From: Candidatus Egerieicola pullicola
GTDB lineage: Bacteria; Bacillota; Clostridia; Oscillospirales; Ruminococcaceae
DNA length: 5,373 nt
Direction: 5' to 3'
Assembly (NCBI GenBank): GCA_018712465.1
Contig: DVGY01000026.1
Location: 1-5,373, forward strand
The translations under genes were made by a program, and so were the position numbers. Positions 1 to 5,373 of the stretch are shown here, one piece after another. Each line of letters begins with the position of its first letter. The stretch's first letter is position 1. The notes below the pieces were generated by a model. The model worked only from the letters and a program-made list of their open reading frames with translations. It was not told the origin of the DNA and searched no databases.

Positions 1-598
1 CATGGGCACCGTGGCCCCCAACCCTCACTACACCGAAGCGGTGGCCAAAGAGTGCATGGAGACCATTTTCCTGCCCACCGTCCGGGCTATGGAAGCGGAG
101 GGCTGCCCCTTTGCCGGCTGCCTGTACTTTGGCCTGATGCTTACCCCCAAGGGACCCAAGGTGATTGAATACAACTGCCGGTTCGGTGACCCTGAAACCC
201 AGGTGGTGCTGCCTCTGCTGAAAAGCGACCTGCTGGACATTTTTGTAGCAGTAAGCCAGGGCAAGCTGGACAGCGTGCCGGTGGAATTTGCCACCGACGA
301 ATACGCAGCCTGTGTGGTAGAAGCCAGCGGCGGCTATCCTCAGAGCTATGAAAAAGGCAAAGTAATTCAAGGGCTGGACGAGAATGGCCAGTGTGCCGGC
401 GTCACGGTATACCACGCCGGGACCAAGTACGAAAACGGCCAATTCCTCACCAGCGGCGGACGGGTGCTGGGCCTGACAGCCACCGCCAAGACCCTGCCCG
501 AAGCTTTGGAAAAAGCCTACCAGGCAGCGGACAAGGTGACCTTTGAAAAGATGCACCTGAGAAAAGACATCGGCCAGCGGGCATTGCAGGCGTTATAA
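1..598 (+). CDS. purD: Phosphoribosylamine-glycine ligase (GAR synthetase), C-terminal part
   Basis: This ATP-dependent cytosolic ligase joins 5-phosphoribosylamine and glycine to make glycinamide ribonucleotide, an early step of de novo purine synthesis. Only the last 198 residues are in the window (first full codon at base 2); PurD is usually about 420-430 residues, so the N-terminal half lies upstream. Visible family motifs are GTVAPNPHYT at the left edge (equivalent to GGMGAYSP), VIEYNCRFGDPETQ at partial residues 54-67, HAGT at 138-141, SGGRVLGL at 151-158 and RKDIGQRAL near the end. Glu56 and Asn58 match the metal-binding pair of the ATP-grasp fold. The frame is open to TAA at 596-598. 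The ATG at base 2 is internal, not a start. A terminator follows about 20 bp downstream, so this is probably the last gene of a purine transcript. The identification is secure. Confidence 0.97.
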   Translation, partial: MGTVAPNPHYTEAVAKECMETIFLPTVRAMEAEGCPFAGCLYFGLMLTPKGPKVIEYNCRFGDPETQVVLPLLKSDLLDIFVAVSQGKLDSVPVEFATDEYAACVVEASGGYPQSYEKGKVIQGLDENGQCAGVTVYHAGTKYENGQFLTSGGRVLGLTATAKTLPEALEKAYQAADKVTFEKMHLRKDIGQRALQAL

Positions 599-616
599 GT
601 TTCCTCTTACAAAAGC

Positions 617-655
617 AAGGCATCTGCGAAAAATGCAGGTGCCTTTTTGTTTTGT
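617..655 (+). terminator. Intrinsic terminator after purD
   Basis: Arms AGGCATCTGC (618-627) and GCAGGTGCCT (635-644) pair over 10 bp with one G-U wobble around a 7-base loop. An extra A-T pair (617/645) closes the base. The T-rich tract TTTTTGTTTT follows directly. This is a textbook Rho-independent terminator and separates purD from the next gene, which has its own promoter. Confidence 0.9.
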
Positions 656-684
656 CTCTCCTTCCAAAACAACAGCATTCCTAG

Positions 685-713
685 TTGACAAGAAATCTTG
701 ATTGCCATATAAT
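685..713 (+). promoter_or_regulatory. Consensus sigma-70/sigma-A promoter of the four-TM membrane protein gene
   Basis: A perfect -35 box TTGACA (685-690) and a perfect -10 box TATAAT (708-713) are separated by exactly 17 bp. Transcription would start near 719-721, giving a leader of about 38 nt before the ATG at 758. The spacer holds an inverted repeat, CAAGA (689-693) and TCTTG (696-700), two bases apart and overlapping the end of the -35 box. Such a position could serve a repressor, but no regulator is identified. Confidence 0.88.
689..700. repeat. Small palindrome in the promoter spacer (possible operator)
   Basis: CAAGA-AA-TCTTG is a perfect 5-bp inverted repeat with a 2-bp centre. It overlaps the last two bases of the -35 element and fills much of the spacer. 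Binding here would block RNA polymerase. Arms this short occur by chance fairly often, and there is no second copy nearby to support an operator role. Confidence 0.3.
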
Positions 714-757
714 ATTTTTCGTAAAACAATAAATGTATTCTGAAAGAAGAGATTTCA

Positions 758-1150
758 ATGAAAACCAAGCGCTGGAAATTTGCCCTTTCCCTGCTGGTGT
801 CCCTAATGCTTTTTGCCGTCCTGCCCTGGGGAGGCGTTCTTCTTCCCGGCGACGGGCTGGGCCTAGCCTATGGTTTTTACATTTACCTGCCCGGGTTGGT
901 AGTGCTTCCCATTGTGTTTGGAATCATTTTAGGCCGCCAGGCGGGGAGATGGGACGCAAAAAAGATCGATTTGATGCTGTGGGCGGTTGGGCTGTTTCTG
1001 CTCCACCTGGGTGCCTACTGCCTTCCCCAGGTCCTTTGGTGCCTCACCAGTGGGACGGATTTATGGTACGCCTTTGATCTGTTTTACCTGCTCTCCGCTG
1101 TTGGGCTTGGGACAGTATTTTTCGCTGCCTCCCTGCTCACCCGCACCTAA
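758..1150 (+). CDS. Small four-TM integral membrane protein of unknown function
   Basis: This gene encodes a 130-residue, strongly hydrophobic protein that I do not recognise. Four membrane segments can be read, at about residues 8-28, 37-59, 71-96 and 103-127. They are joined by short loops, with a basic N-terminus (MKTKRWK) and a charged loop (GRQAGRWDAKKID, about 59-71) consistent with a cytoplasmic side. There are no obvious catalytic motifs. The start at 758 is chosen because a purine-rich ribosome binding site (GAAAGAAGAG, 742-751) lies 6 bp upstream, and because the frame gives a coherent membrane protein where the overlapping frame from 733 does not. The gene stands alone behind its own consensus promoter and after the purD terminator, so it is probably monocistronic or loosely linked to the genes downstream. 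A permease subunit or small transport accessory protein is possible but unsupported. Confidence 0.8.
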   Translation: MKTKRWKFALSLLVSLMLFAVLPWGGVLLPGDGLGLAYGFYIYLPGLVVLPIVFGIILGRQAGRWDAKKIDLMLWAVGLFLLHLGAYCLPQVLWCLTSGTDLWYAFDLFYLLSAVGLGTVFFAASLLTRT

Positions 1151-1243
1151 GAGTGAAACCCAACATTTATTTCCCTGGAAAGAATTACACACCTGGACAC
1201 TGGTAAAATTCATATTTTTAAAAGGTACGTACAATTTATGAAA

Positions 1244-1266
1244 ACATTTTCAGCTTGCGAAAATGT
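1244..1266 (+). terminator. Possible weak terminator or operator hairpin
   Basis: ACATTTTC (1244-1251) and GAAAATGT (1259-1266) form a perfect 8-bp inverted repeat around a 7-base loop. It lies about 95 bp after the membrane protein gene and is followed, after a few bases, by T-rich runs (1272-1277 and 1281-1286). The stem is AT-rich and the T tract is not immediately adjacent, so termination would be weak. It also sits about 25 bp upstream of the next gene's -35 region, so a regulator-binding site is an alternative. Confidence 0.4.
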
Positions 1267-1291
1267 ACAAAATTTTTCAGTTTTTTCTACT

Positions 1292-1319
1292 TTGCTTTTA
1301 AAATCAACCTTGTTATACT
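1292..1319 (+). promoter_or_regulatory. Likely extended -10 promoter for the tandem paralog pair
   Basis: TATACT (1314-1319) differs from the -10 consensus by one base and is preceded by TG at 1311-1312 with one base between, an extended -10 arrangement. A weak -35-like TTGCTT lies at 1292-1297 with a 16-bp spacer. The surroundings are AT-rich. The predicted leader is about 50 nt to the ATG at 1378. Confidence 0.6.
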
Positions 1320-1363
1320 AAAGATGGGAAAAATATCGAAAACTGTCCGGTGGGGGCAGAAAA

Positions 1364-1371
1364 AAGGAGGG
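1364..1371 (+). promoter_or_regulatory. Strong ribosome binding site fixing the start at 1378
   Basis: AAGGAGGG lies 6 bp before the ATG at 1378 and is close to a perfect anti-16S match. It overrules the TTG at 1255 in the same frame: the extra 41 codons from there would run through the promoter and hairpin and have no comparable site. Confidence 0.9.
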
Positions 1372-1377
1372 ACTCTC

Positions 1378-2439
1378 ATGACCAAAACAGAAAAACGGTT
1401 CCTGGCCATTCTTCTTACCGGAGTTGGAGTAATGATTGCTGCCGGAATTGCTGTGGTGCTGCTCACCATGTACCGGCTGATATGGAGCAATCCCTTTGGA
1501 GTGAAATTAATCAACGGCCTCCAACAGGTGCAGAGCTGCTGGATCCAGGACGGAGCCAGCATGGACAGCGCTTCCTGGGAGCTTCCCCTACCTATGTACC
1601 GCTTCACCCCTGGACCAGAATGGACCCAAACCCAAAATGCCCAGGATACCGCCAACCGGATGAGCTGGGAATATCAAGATACATACCAAAACCAGCAGGG
1701 AGGCACCCTGACCTTTTCCCAGGAAATCGCCATTGAGGGAGAATATCAATTTGCCCAGCGCATGGAGATGGAGGGGGACACCCATCTGTTTTTCTACCAA
1801 GGCCCCAGCGATATTTGGGCAGAGGACACCGTCACCCGAATTTTCTGGATCCATGAAGGTTCCCTGCTGACCATCACCCGAAGCGGACTGGTTTCGGATC
1901 AAGAAATGCTGGAATTGTTCCGGCAGGTGGATTATGACACTCTCCGCCAGCCCAATGCCAGACCCTTTACCCTCCATCAAGAAATAGAGGAAGAAACGGA
2001 CGAGAACGGGATTCTCCTCACCTACCGCCACTATTTCTTGGAAGGCAACCCGGAAGTTCCCCCAGACGGCACCTTCTGCGCTCTGCCCTCTCCTCCCACA
2101 GGGTATACCTTAGATGACAGTCAATGGCTGCAACCCCAGTTCGTTGCCGCAGACCAACTCACCCAGTTTTACCGCTGTTACCCCAACCGACTGCTGCAAT
2201 ACGACTGCTGGATGGGGATTCAAGGGCCTTTTTCCCTGCTGTTTGTGCCGGAAGGGACAGAAGTGCAGGAGGTTTCGGTCAAGGGGAATCCTGGGCTGAT
2301 TTGCTCTTCCTCCGGCCAATGGAGTATCATCTGGTGGGACCAATACCGGGTCATGCAGTTTTCCAGCAGTCAATTCTTGACACCGGAAGTACTGCTTCAA
2401 CTGGCAGAACAGGTGGAACCGATCCAAGAAATGGAATAG
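1378..2439 (+). CDS. Membrane-anchored protein with two DUF4367-like repeats (intact paralog)
   Basis: This 353-residue protein has a short basic N-terminus (MTKTEKR), one hydrophobic segment at about residues 8-31 that probably acts as an uncleaved signal anchor, and a large extracytoplasmic part. No catalytic motif is recognised. The outside part reads as two similar halves. Half A (about 66-190) starts at SWELPLPMYRFTP and ends with IFWIHEGSLLTI and EMLELFRQVDY. Half B (about 222-350) starts at GNPEVP and GYTLDD and ends with VKGNPG, WSIIWW and EVLLQLAEQVEP. The pattern of Gly-rich turn, W-containing strand, strand, then a helix with a Leu-Leu-Leu-Ala heptad resembles the DUF4367 family of clostridial membrane proteins, often linked to anti-sigma factors. 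That assignment is inference. The downstream neighbour is a diverged copy, so the pair arose by tandem duplication and is probably co-transcribed. The start is set by the strong site at 1364-1371. A sensor, anti-sigma or cell-envelope role is possible but unproven. Confidence 0.85.
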   Translation: MTKTEKRFLAILLTGVGVMIAAGIAVVLLTMYRLIWSNPFGVKLINGLQQVQSCWIQDGASMDSASWELPLPMYRFTPGPEWTQTQNAQDTANRMSWEYQDTYQNQQGGTLTFSQEIAIEGEYQFAQRMEMEGDTHLFFYQGPSDIWAEDTVTRIFWIHEGSLLTITRSGLVSDQEMLELFRQVDYDTLRQPNARPFTLHQEIEEETDENGILLTYRHYFLEGNPEVPPDGTFCALPSPPTGYTLDDSQWLQPQFVAADQLTQFYRCYPNRLLQYDCWMGIQGPFSLLFVPEGTEVQEVSVKGNPGLICSSSGQWSIIWWDQYRVMQFSSSQFLTPEVLLQLAEQVEPIQEME

Positions 2440-2488
2440 GCAAAAAGGAAGCAAAAGAAGACAGACCATCCAGAAGGCAGAAACGGTA

Positions 2489-2506
2489 ACCCCAAAGAAA
2501 GGGGGT
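2489..2506 (+). promoter_or_regulatory. Hairpin covering the ribosome binding site of the second paralog
   Basis: ACCCC (2489-2493) can pair with GGGGT (2502-2506) around an 8-base purine loop. The right arm contains the core of the Shine-Dalgarno sequence AAAGGGGG (2498-2505), which lies 8 bp before the ATG at 2514. Folding would hide part of the site and could lower translation of the second gene relative to the first. The stem is only 5 bp, so the effect is uncertain. Confidence 0.35.
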
Positions 2507-2513
2507 AAAATCC

Positions 2514-3116
2514 ATGACCAAATCGCAAAAACAACTGGTTGCTGGCATTGCAGCGGCGGCAGCGCTGATTGCCGTCCTATTGACGGTCTTTCTGCTTGCC
2601 TCCCGCCCCAAGAGAGAACAGGCGTTTGAAATCACTAGGGAAGAAGAAACGGGACAGATTCAGCTGGCCAAACTGCAAACCGGTGCAGAGGAAAATCCGG
2701 ATTCCTGGGACCTGCCCCTGCCCCTTTACCGATTTTCCCCCACCAAAGAGTGGTACAGCCGCCTTCGCGGTGCAGAAGAAAATGCCAACCTTCTCAGCTA
2801 CCGGCACCAGGACATCTACCGCAACGCCCCGGGGGAACTGCTCTATTTTTCCCAGCAAATCGCAGTAAAAGGACAATTTCTTCCGGCGGAACAAGAGGCT
2901 TGGTTTGGGGACTGTCAGGTGATCTACGCCCAGCAAACAGACGGGCAGGGAAAGACCTCTACCACCATCTACTGGGTGCATGACGATTCCCTGTTGAGCT
3001 TTGTCTGCACGACGGACAAAACCCTCAACGAAATGCTGGAGCTGGTGAGCCGGGTAGACTACCAATCCCAGCGCACTCCCATTTACAGCGTCCTATCCCT
3101 AATGCCCTGCAATTGA
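2514..3116 (+). CDS. Second DUF4367-like membrane-anchored paralog, N-terminal fragment (frameshifted)
   Basis: This is the first 200 residues of a diverged copy of the upstream gene. It starts MTK like its neighbour and has one membrane segment at about residues 7-30 with RPKR just after it. It then shares SW-D/E-LPLP-L/M-YRF-S/T-P (64-75), L.FSQ.IA..G (111-120), I-Y/F-W-V/I-H...LL (152-161) and EMLEL..VDY (173-183). These cover the anchor and half A of the paralog. Soon after VDY the frame ends at TGA (3114-3116) in a tail, SVLSLMPCN, that does not continue the homology. The rest continues in another frame from about 3103-3127. ATG 2514 is chosen for the AAAGGGGG site 8 bp upstream and for its match to the paralog's N-terminus. 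The gap to the upstream gene is 74 bp with no terminator seen, which suggests one transcript. The fragment may be a pseudogene piece, a sequencing artefact or part of a recoded gene. Confidence 0.8.
   Translation: MTKSQKQLVAGIAAAAALIAVLLTVFLLASRPKREQAFEITREEETGQIQLAKLQTGAEENPDSWDLPLPLYRFSPTKEWYSRLRGAEENANLLSYRHQDIYRNAPGELLYFSQQIAVKGQFLPAEQEAWFGDCQVIYAQQTDGQGKTSTTIYWVHDDSLLSFVCTTDKTLNEMLELVSRVDYQSQRTPIYSVLSLMPCN
3103..3114 (+). other. Frameshift junction in the second paralog
   Basis: The upstream reading frame stops with TGA at 3114-3116. The downstream frame is closed on its left by TAA at 3100-3102. A single switch must therefore fall between 3103 and about 3114 and needs one extra base (or two missing). 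Dropping one C from CCC at 3105-3107 gives SLMPAIERGGVRLPYR, which aligns with the intact paralog's TLHQEIE...GILLTYR with a 4-residue gap. A two-step alternative reads the third frame (NALQLKEAG) in between, with one base lost from the G run at 3124-3127 and another lost further upstream. Confidence 0.7.
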
Positions 3117-3126
3117 AAGAGGCGGG

Positions 3127-3591
3127 GTGCGTCTGCCCTACCGTTCTTCCGGAAATCCGGAAATCCCGGTGGACTACCGGTTTCTAGCGTTTTCTCAGCC
3201 TCCGGAAGGATATACCGCTGACATCAGCTATAATCAAAGCAACAATTCATTTCCCTTGGACCACATCACCTTAGGTTACTGCGACCAGGAAAAAAACCAG
3301 TTGACTTTGGACTGCTGGCTGGGGGACAACGGCAGCACCATAGGCGAAGGATTTCAGGGCGGCCTTGCCACCGAAACCGACCCCTATGCCTATCAGCCGG
3401 TCCAGATCAAGGGCAATCCCGGTTACTACTACGTGGGGGAAAACTCCTGGGAGCTGGCCTGGACCCAAGGGTACTGCACCCTTCAGCTTATCAGCCAAAC
3501 CCCCATGACCTCACAGCAGCTCCTTGCCTTGGCGGAGTTGGTGGAGCCGATGGACGATGTCCAAGTCCTTCTACAAGGCAATAATATTTAA
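3127..3591 (+). CDS. Second DUF4367-like paralog, C-terminal fragment (frameshifted)
   Basis: This 154-residue open frame carries half B of the second paralog and has no membrane anchor or signal of its own. It matches the intact neighbour at GNPE-I/V-P (9-14), PP.GYT.D (25-32), L.-L/Y-DCW-L/M-G (59-66), V.-I/V-KGNPG (92-99) and a C-terminal block with W.LAW (108-112) and LLALAELVEPM (132-142). Its length plus the 200-residue upstream piece equals 354, against 353 for the intact paralog, so the two pieces were one gene. The listed GTG start at 3127 is formal. A GAAAGAGG stretch at 3115-3122 could allow weak restart right after the upstream TGA, but a half protein lacking its anchor would stay in the cytosol. 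The frame ends at TAA (3589-3591). Confidence 0.72.
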   Translation: MRLPYRSSGNPEIPVDYRFLAFSQPPEGYTADISYNQSNNSFPLDHITLGYCDQEKNQLTLDCWLGDNGSTIGEGFQGGLATETDPYAYQPVQIKGNPGYYYVGENSWELAWTQGYCTLQLISQTPMTSQQLLALAELVEPMDDVQVLLQGNNI

Positions 3592-3601
3592 AAATGACAG
3601 C

Positions 3602-3633
3602 AAAAAAGAGTGTGCCAAACGCATACCCTTTTC
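3602..3633. terminator. Candidate bidirectional terminator between convergent genes
   Basis: GTGTGC (3610-3615) pairs with GCATAC (3621-3626) around a 5-base loop. It is flanked on the left by an A tract (3602-3607) and on the right by CTTTT. On the plus strand all six pairs form, one being G-U, and AAAG/CTTT extends the stem after a mismatch. On the minus strand one pair becomes an A-C mismatch, but the run TTTTTT follows. The site lies just beyond the stop codons of both converging genes, as expected for a shared terminator. Confidence 0.55.
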
Positions 3634-3635
3634 CT

Positions 3636-5373
3636 TTACCTGTTTTTCCGATAACGTTGCTGCTGGAAGGAACGAATTTCTCGCAGAAAAAATTCCCCGT
3701 ACCGTTCCAGCTTTACCGTTCCCACCCCGGAGATCTTGCCCATCTGTTCTTTGGTCACCGGGCGGGTGCGGGCCATTTCCTGAAGGGTGGCGTCGCTGAA
3801 CACCACATAGGGCGGCACCTTGGCTGCCGCCGCCAATTCCCGCCGCAGCAGCCGAAGCTGGTCAAACAACCGCTGACTGGCGGGATCCAGGGACTCCTTT
3901 CGCGCCGGAGCAGGATCCAGCTCCTGCTTGGGCAGAGACAGGTACAGCTTTTTTTCACCGGAAAGCAGATCTTTGGCCTTTTGAGTCACCTTGACAATGG
4001 GGTATTCTCCCAAGGTCAATCGTATGTAACCGGATTCCTCCAGCTTTTCCACCAACTGCTGAGCCAAATGAGGATCCATTTCCCGCCAAAGGCCGTAGGT
4101 AGATTGATGCTCCAAACCACGCTCCAAAATGGCCTTGGCCTTACTTCCCCGAAGCACCGCAATCAGGGTGGAACTGCCGAAGTTCTGGCCGGTGCGCAAA
4201 GCGCAGCAAAGAAACATCTGTCCTTCCTTGGTCATCTCCACCGGCACTGCCCCGGACAAACAGCTACCGCAGTGGTCGCACTTTTCCGGCGCCGCCTCCC
4301 CGAAGTATTCCAACAGCACCCGGCGCAGACATCGGTCGGTGAGACAGTAATTTCGCATTTTGCCCAGGCGGTACAAACTGCGCCGCCGCACCTGTTCCGC
4401 CTCCTCCGGGGGAAGAGCCTCATTGTCCCGGTCCTTGGACAGCAAAATCCGCTGGGTCATCACATCAGACTGGGAAAACAGCAGGATACAGTCCGATTCT
4501 CCGCCATCCCGGCCGGCACGGCCCGCTTCCTGGTAGTAGCTTTCCAAATCTCCAGGCATATTGTAATGGATCACATAGCGAATGTTGGATTTGTCGATGC
4601 CCATGCCGAAGGCGTTGGTGGCCACCATCACCTTGATTTCGTCCCGGGAAAACTTTTCCTGAGCAGCCCGGCGGTACTGAGCTTCCATTCCGGCGTGGTA
4701 CGCGGCAGCGGAAAAACCTTCCTGCTTCAGCCTTCCGGTGACGTCGTCTACCTGGGAACGGGTGGAGCAGTAAACGATCCCGGTGACCTCCCGCCGGGGA
4801 TAGAGCAGCTTTTTCAGTTCCTCCCACTTATGGGCAGGGCGGCGGACTTCAAAATATAGATTGGGCCGGTCAAATCCAGTAGATACCTCCACCGGCTGAT
4901 GCAGCCCCAACAGCTGAACAATGTCTTGACGCACCTGGGGAGTGGCGGTGGCGGTAAAGGCCCCCACCGGACAGGAAGGGAGTGCATCTAAAAATTTGCG
5001 GATCTTCAGATATCCCGGACGGAAATCCTGCCCCCATTGGCTGACACAGTGGGCTTCATCCACGCAGACCAATTTCGGCGGGTGGCGTTCCATCCAGCGG
5101 CAGAAGCTCTCACTTTCCAACCGTTCCGGGGCGATGTACAGCAGCCGGCAGCGGCCCTGTCGAAGCAGTTCCCAGGCCATCTGACGCTGCTCTTCTTCCA
5201 TCTGGGAATGGAGACAGACGGCACAGATGCCGTTTTGAGCCAACCCCTCTACCTGGTCCTTCATCAAACTAATCAGCGGGGAGATCACCAGCGTCAGTCC
5301 TCCCAGCAACAGGGCGGGAAGCTGAAAACAAAGACTCTTTCCTGCTCCGGTGGGCATCACCGCCAGCACGTCC
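3636..5373 (-). CDS. recQ: ATP-dependent DNA helicase RecQ, missing the extreme N-terminus
   Basis: RecQ unwinds DNA 3' to 5' in recombination and replication-fork repair in the cytosol. About 578 residues are visible; the gene runs off the right edge, and a usual RecQ of about 600 residues implies that only some 25-45 residues, including the FRPGQ-type motif 0, are missing. Counting from the Val codon at 5367-5369 (read as GTG on the minus strand), Walker A MPTGAGKS is at 5-12, ISPLISLMKDQ at 29-39, DEAH at 104-107, the aromatic-rich loop SQWGQDFRPGY at 110-120, FTATATP at 138-144, VYCSTR at 199-204 and QEAGRAGRDG at 280-289. Zinc ligands Cys347, Cys364, Cys367 and Cys370 have the same 17-3-3 spacing as in E. 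coli RecQ. A winged-helix region follows (about 375-480) and an HRDC domain closes the protein (about 493-570, with ISGVGTVKLERYGE). All catalytic motifs in view are intact. The gene converges on the paralog pair and ends at TAA (3636-3638 on the minus strand). The identification is secure. Confidence 0.96.
   Translation of the reverse strand, partial: DVLAVMPTGAGKSLCFQLPALLLGGLTLVISPLISLMKDQVEGLAQNGICAVCLHSQMEEEQRQMAWELLRQGRCRLLYIAPERLESESFCRWMERHPPKLVCVDEAHCVSQWGQDFRPGYLKIRKFLDALPSCPVGAFTATATPQVRQDIVQLLGLHQPVEVSTGFDRPNLYFEVRRPAHKWEELKKLLYPRREVTGIVYCSTRSQVDDVTGRLKQEGFSAAAYHAGMEAQYRRAAQEKFSRDEIKVMVATNAFGMGIDKSNIRYVIHYNMPGDLESYYQEAGRAGRDGGESDCILLFSQSDVMTQRILLSKDRDNEALPPEEAEQVRRRSLYRLGKMRNYCLTDRCLRRVLLEYFGEAAPEKCDHCGSCLSGAVPVEMTKEGQMFLCCALRTGQNFGSSTLIAVLRGSKAKAILERGLEHQSTYGLWREMDPHLAQQLVEKLEESGYIRLTLGEYPIVKVTQKAKDLLSGEKKLYLSLPKQELDPAPARKESLDPASQRLFDQLRLLRRELAAAAKVPPYVVFSDATLQEMARTRPVTKEQMGKISGVGTVKLERYGEFFLREIRSFQQQRYRKNR

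Noticed and set aside
733..1077. A 114-codon frame overlapping the four-TM protein gene
   Set aside because: Its translation is rich in Arg, Pro and Ser with no coherent hydrophobic pattern, and its ATG has no ribosome binding site. The frame starting at 758 has a proper site and gives a clear membrane protein.
1225..1232. GTACGTAC palindrome
   Set aside because: Only 8 bp, with no second copy and no clear position relative to a promoter; easily due to chance.
1238..1321. A 27-codon small frame in the intergenic region
   Set aside because: It overlaps the inverted repeat and both promoter elements, and its nearest purine-rich stretch is too far upstream (about 12 bp). No independent support for translation.
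1255..1377. N-terminal extension of the first paralog from a TTG at 1255
   Set aside because: It would translate through the hairpin and promoter and lacks a ribosome binding site. The ATG at 1378 has AAGGAGGG at ideal spacing, and the second paralog starts with the same MTK.
1588..2031. A 147-codon minus-strand frame within the first paralog
   Set aside because: It is antisense to a conserved coding region whose paralog confirms the plus-strand reading. No start signal is seen.
2351..2635. A 94-codon minus-strand frame spanning the gap between the paralogs
   Set aside because: I considered it as a small antisense or toxin gene. It covers the end of one real gene and the start of the next, has no ribosome binding site or promoter, and its composition fits a shadow frame.
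3127..3591. The 3' fragment as an independent gene with its own start at the GTG
   Set aside because: The GAAAGAGG stretch could permit restart, but the homology to the intact paralog begins at the fragment's very first residues and continues the missing half of the upstream frame, so it is better read as part of a split gene.
3594..4859. A 421-codon open frame on the plus strand opposite recQ
   Set aside because: It is fully antisense to a gene with every RecQ motif intact. Its translation is low-complexity-like with no recognisable domain, and it has no ribosome binding site. It is a by-product of GC-rich codon usage in recQ.

Overview
The window looks like chromosomal DNA from a Gram-positive, probably clostridial bacterium (Bacillota; an Oscillospiraceae-like gut lineage is my best guess). 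Reasons: strong AAGGAGG-type ribosome binding sites, a perfect sigma-A-type promoter, GC-rich genes separated by AT-rich gaps, and proteins resembling the DUF4367-type membrane-anchored proteins common in Clostridia. The genus cannot be fixed from this sequence alone. LAYOUT: (1) 1-598, plus strand: the C-terminal part of purD (purine biosynthesis), cut by the window edge and closed by a clear intrinsic terminator. (2) 685-1150, plus strand: a consensus promoter (TTGACA, 17 bp, TATAAT) with a small palindrome in its spacer, driving a 130-residue protein with four predicted membrane segments and no recognised family. (3) 1151-1377: an AT-rich gap with a perfect 8-bp inverted repeat and an extended -10 promoter. 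(4) 1378-3591, plus strand: two tandem paralogous genes for single-pass, membrane-anchored proteins with a large outside domain. The first is intact (353 residues). The second is split by a frameshift near 3103-3114 into 200- and 154-residue pieces that together match the first along its whole length. (5) 3592-3635: a short convergent gap with a candidate bidirectional terminator. (6) 3636-5373, minus strand: recQ, a RecQ-family DNA helicase complete at its C terminus (helicase, zinc-binding/winged-helix and HRDC regions) and running off the right edge. HOW THE GENES RELATE: purD and recQ are housekeeping genes at the two edges. The genes between them have their own promoters and no visible functional link to either flank. 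The two paralogs probably form one transcript, since they are 74 bp apart with no terminator seen between them. I found no mobile element, CRISPR array, RNA gene or convincing new multi-gene system. The most interesting part is the uncharacterised tandem pair: each protein appears to contain two copies of a DUF4367-like fold, and the second copy of the gene is broken or recoded.
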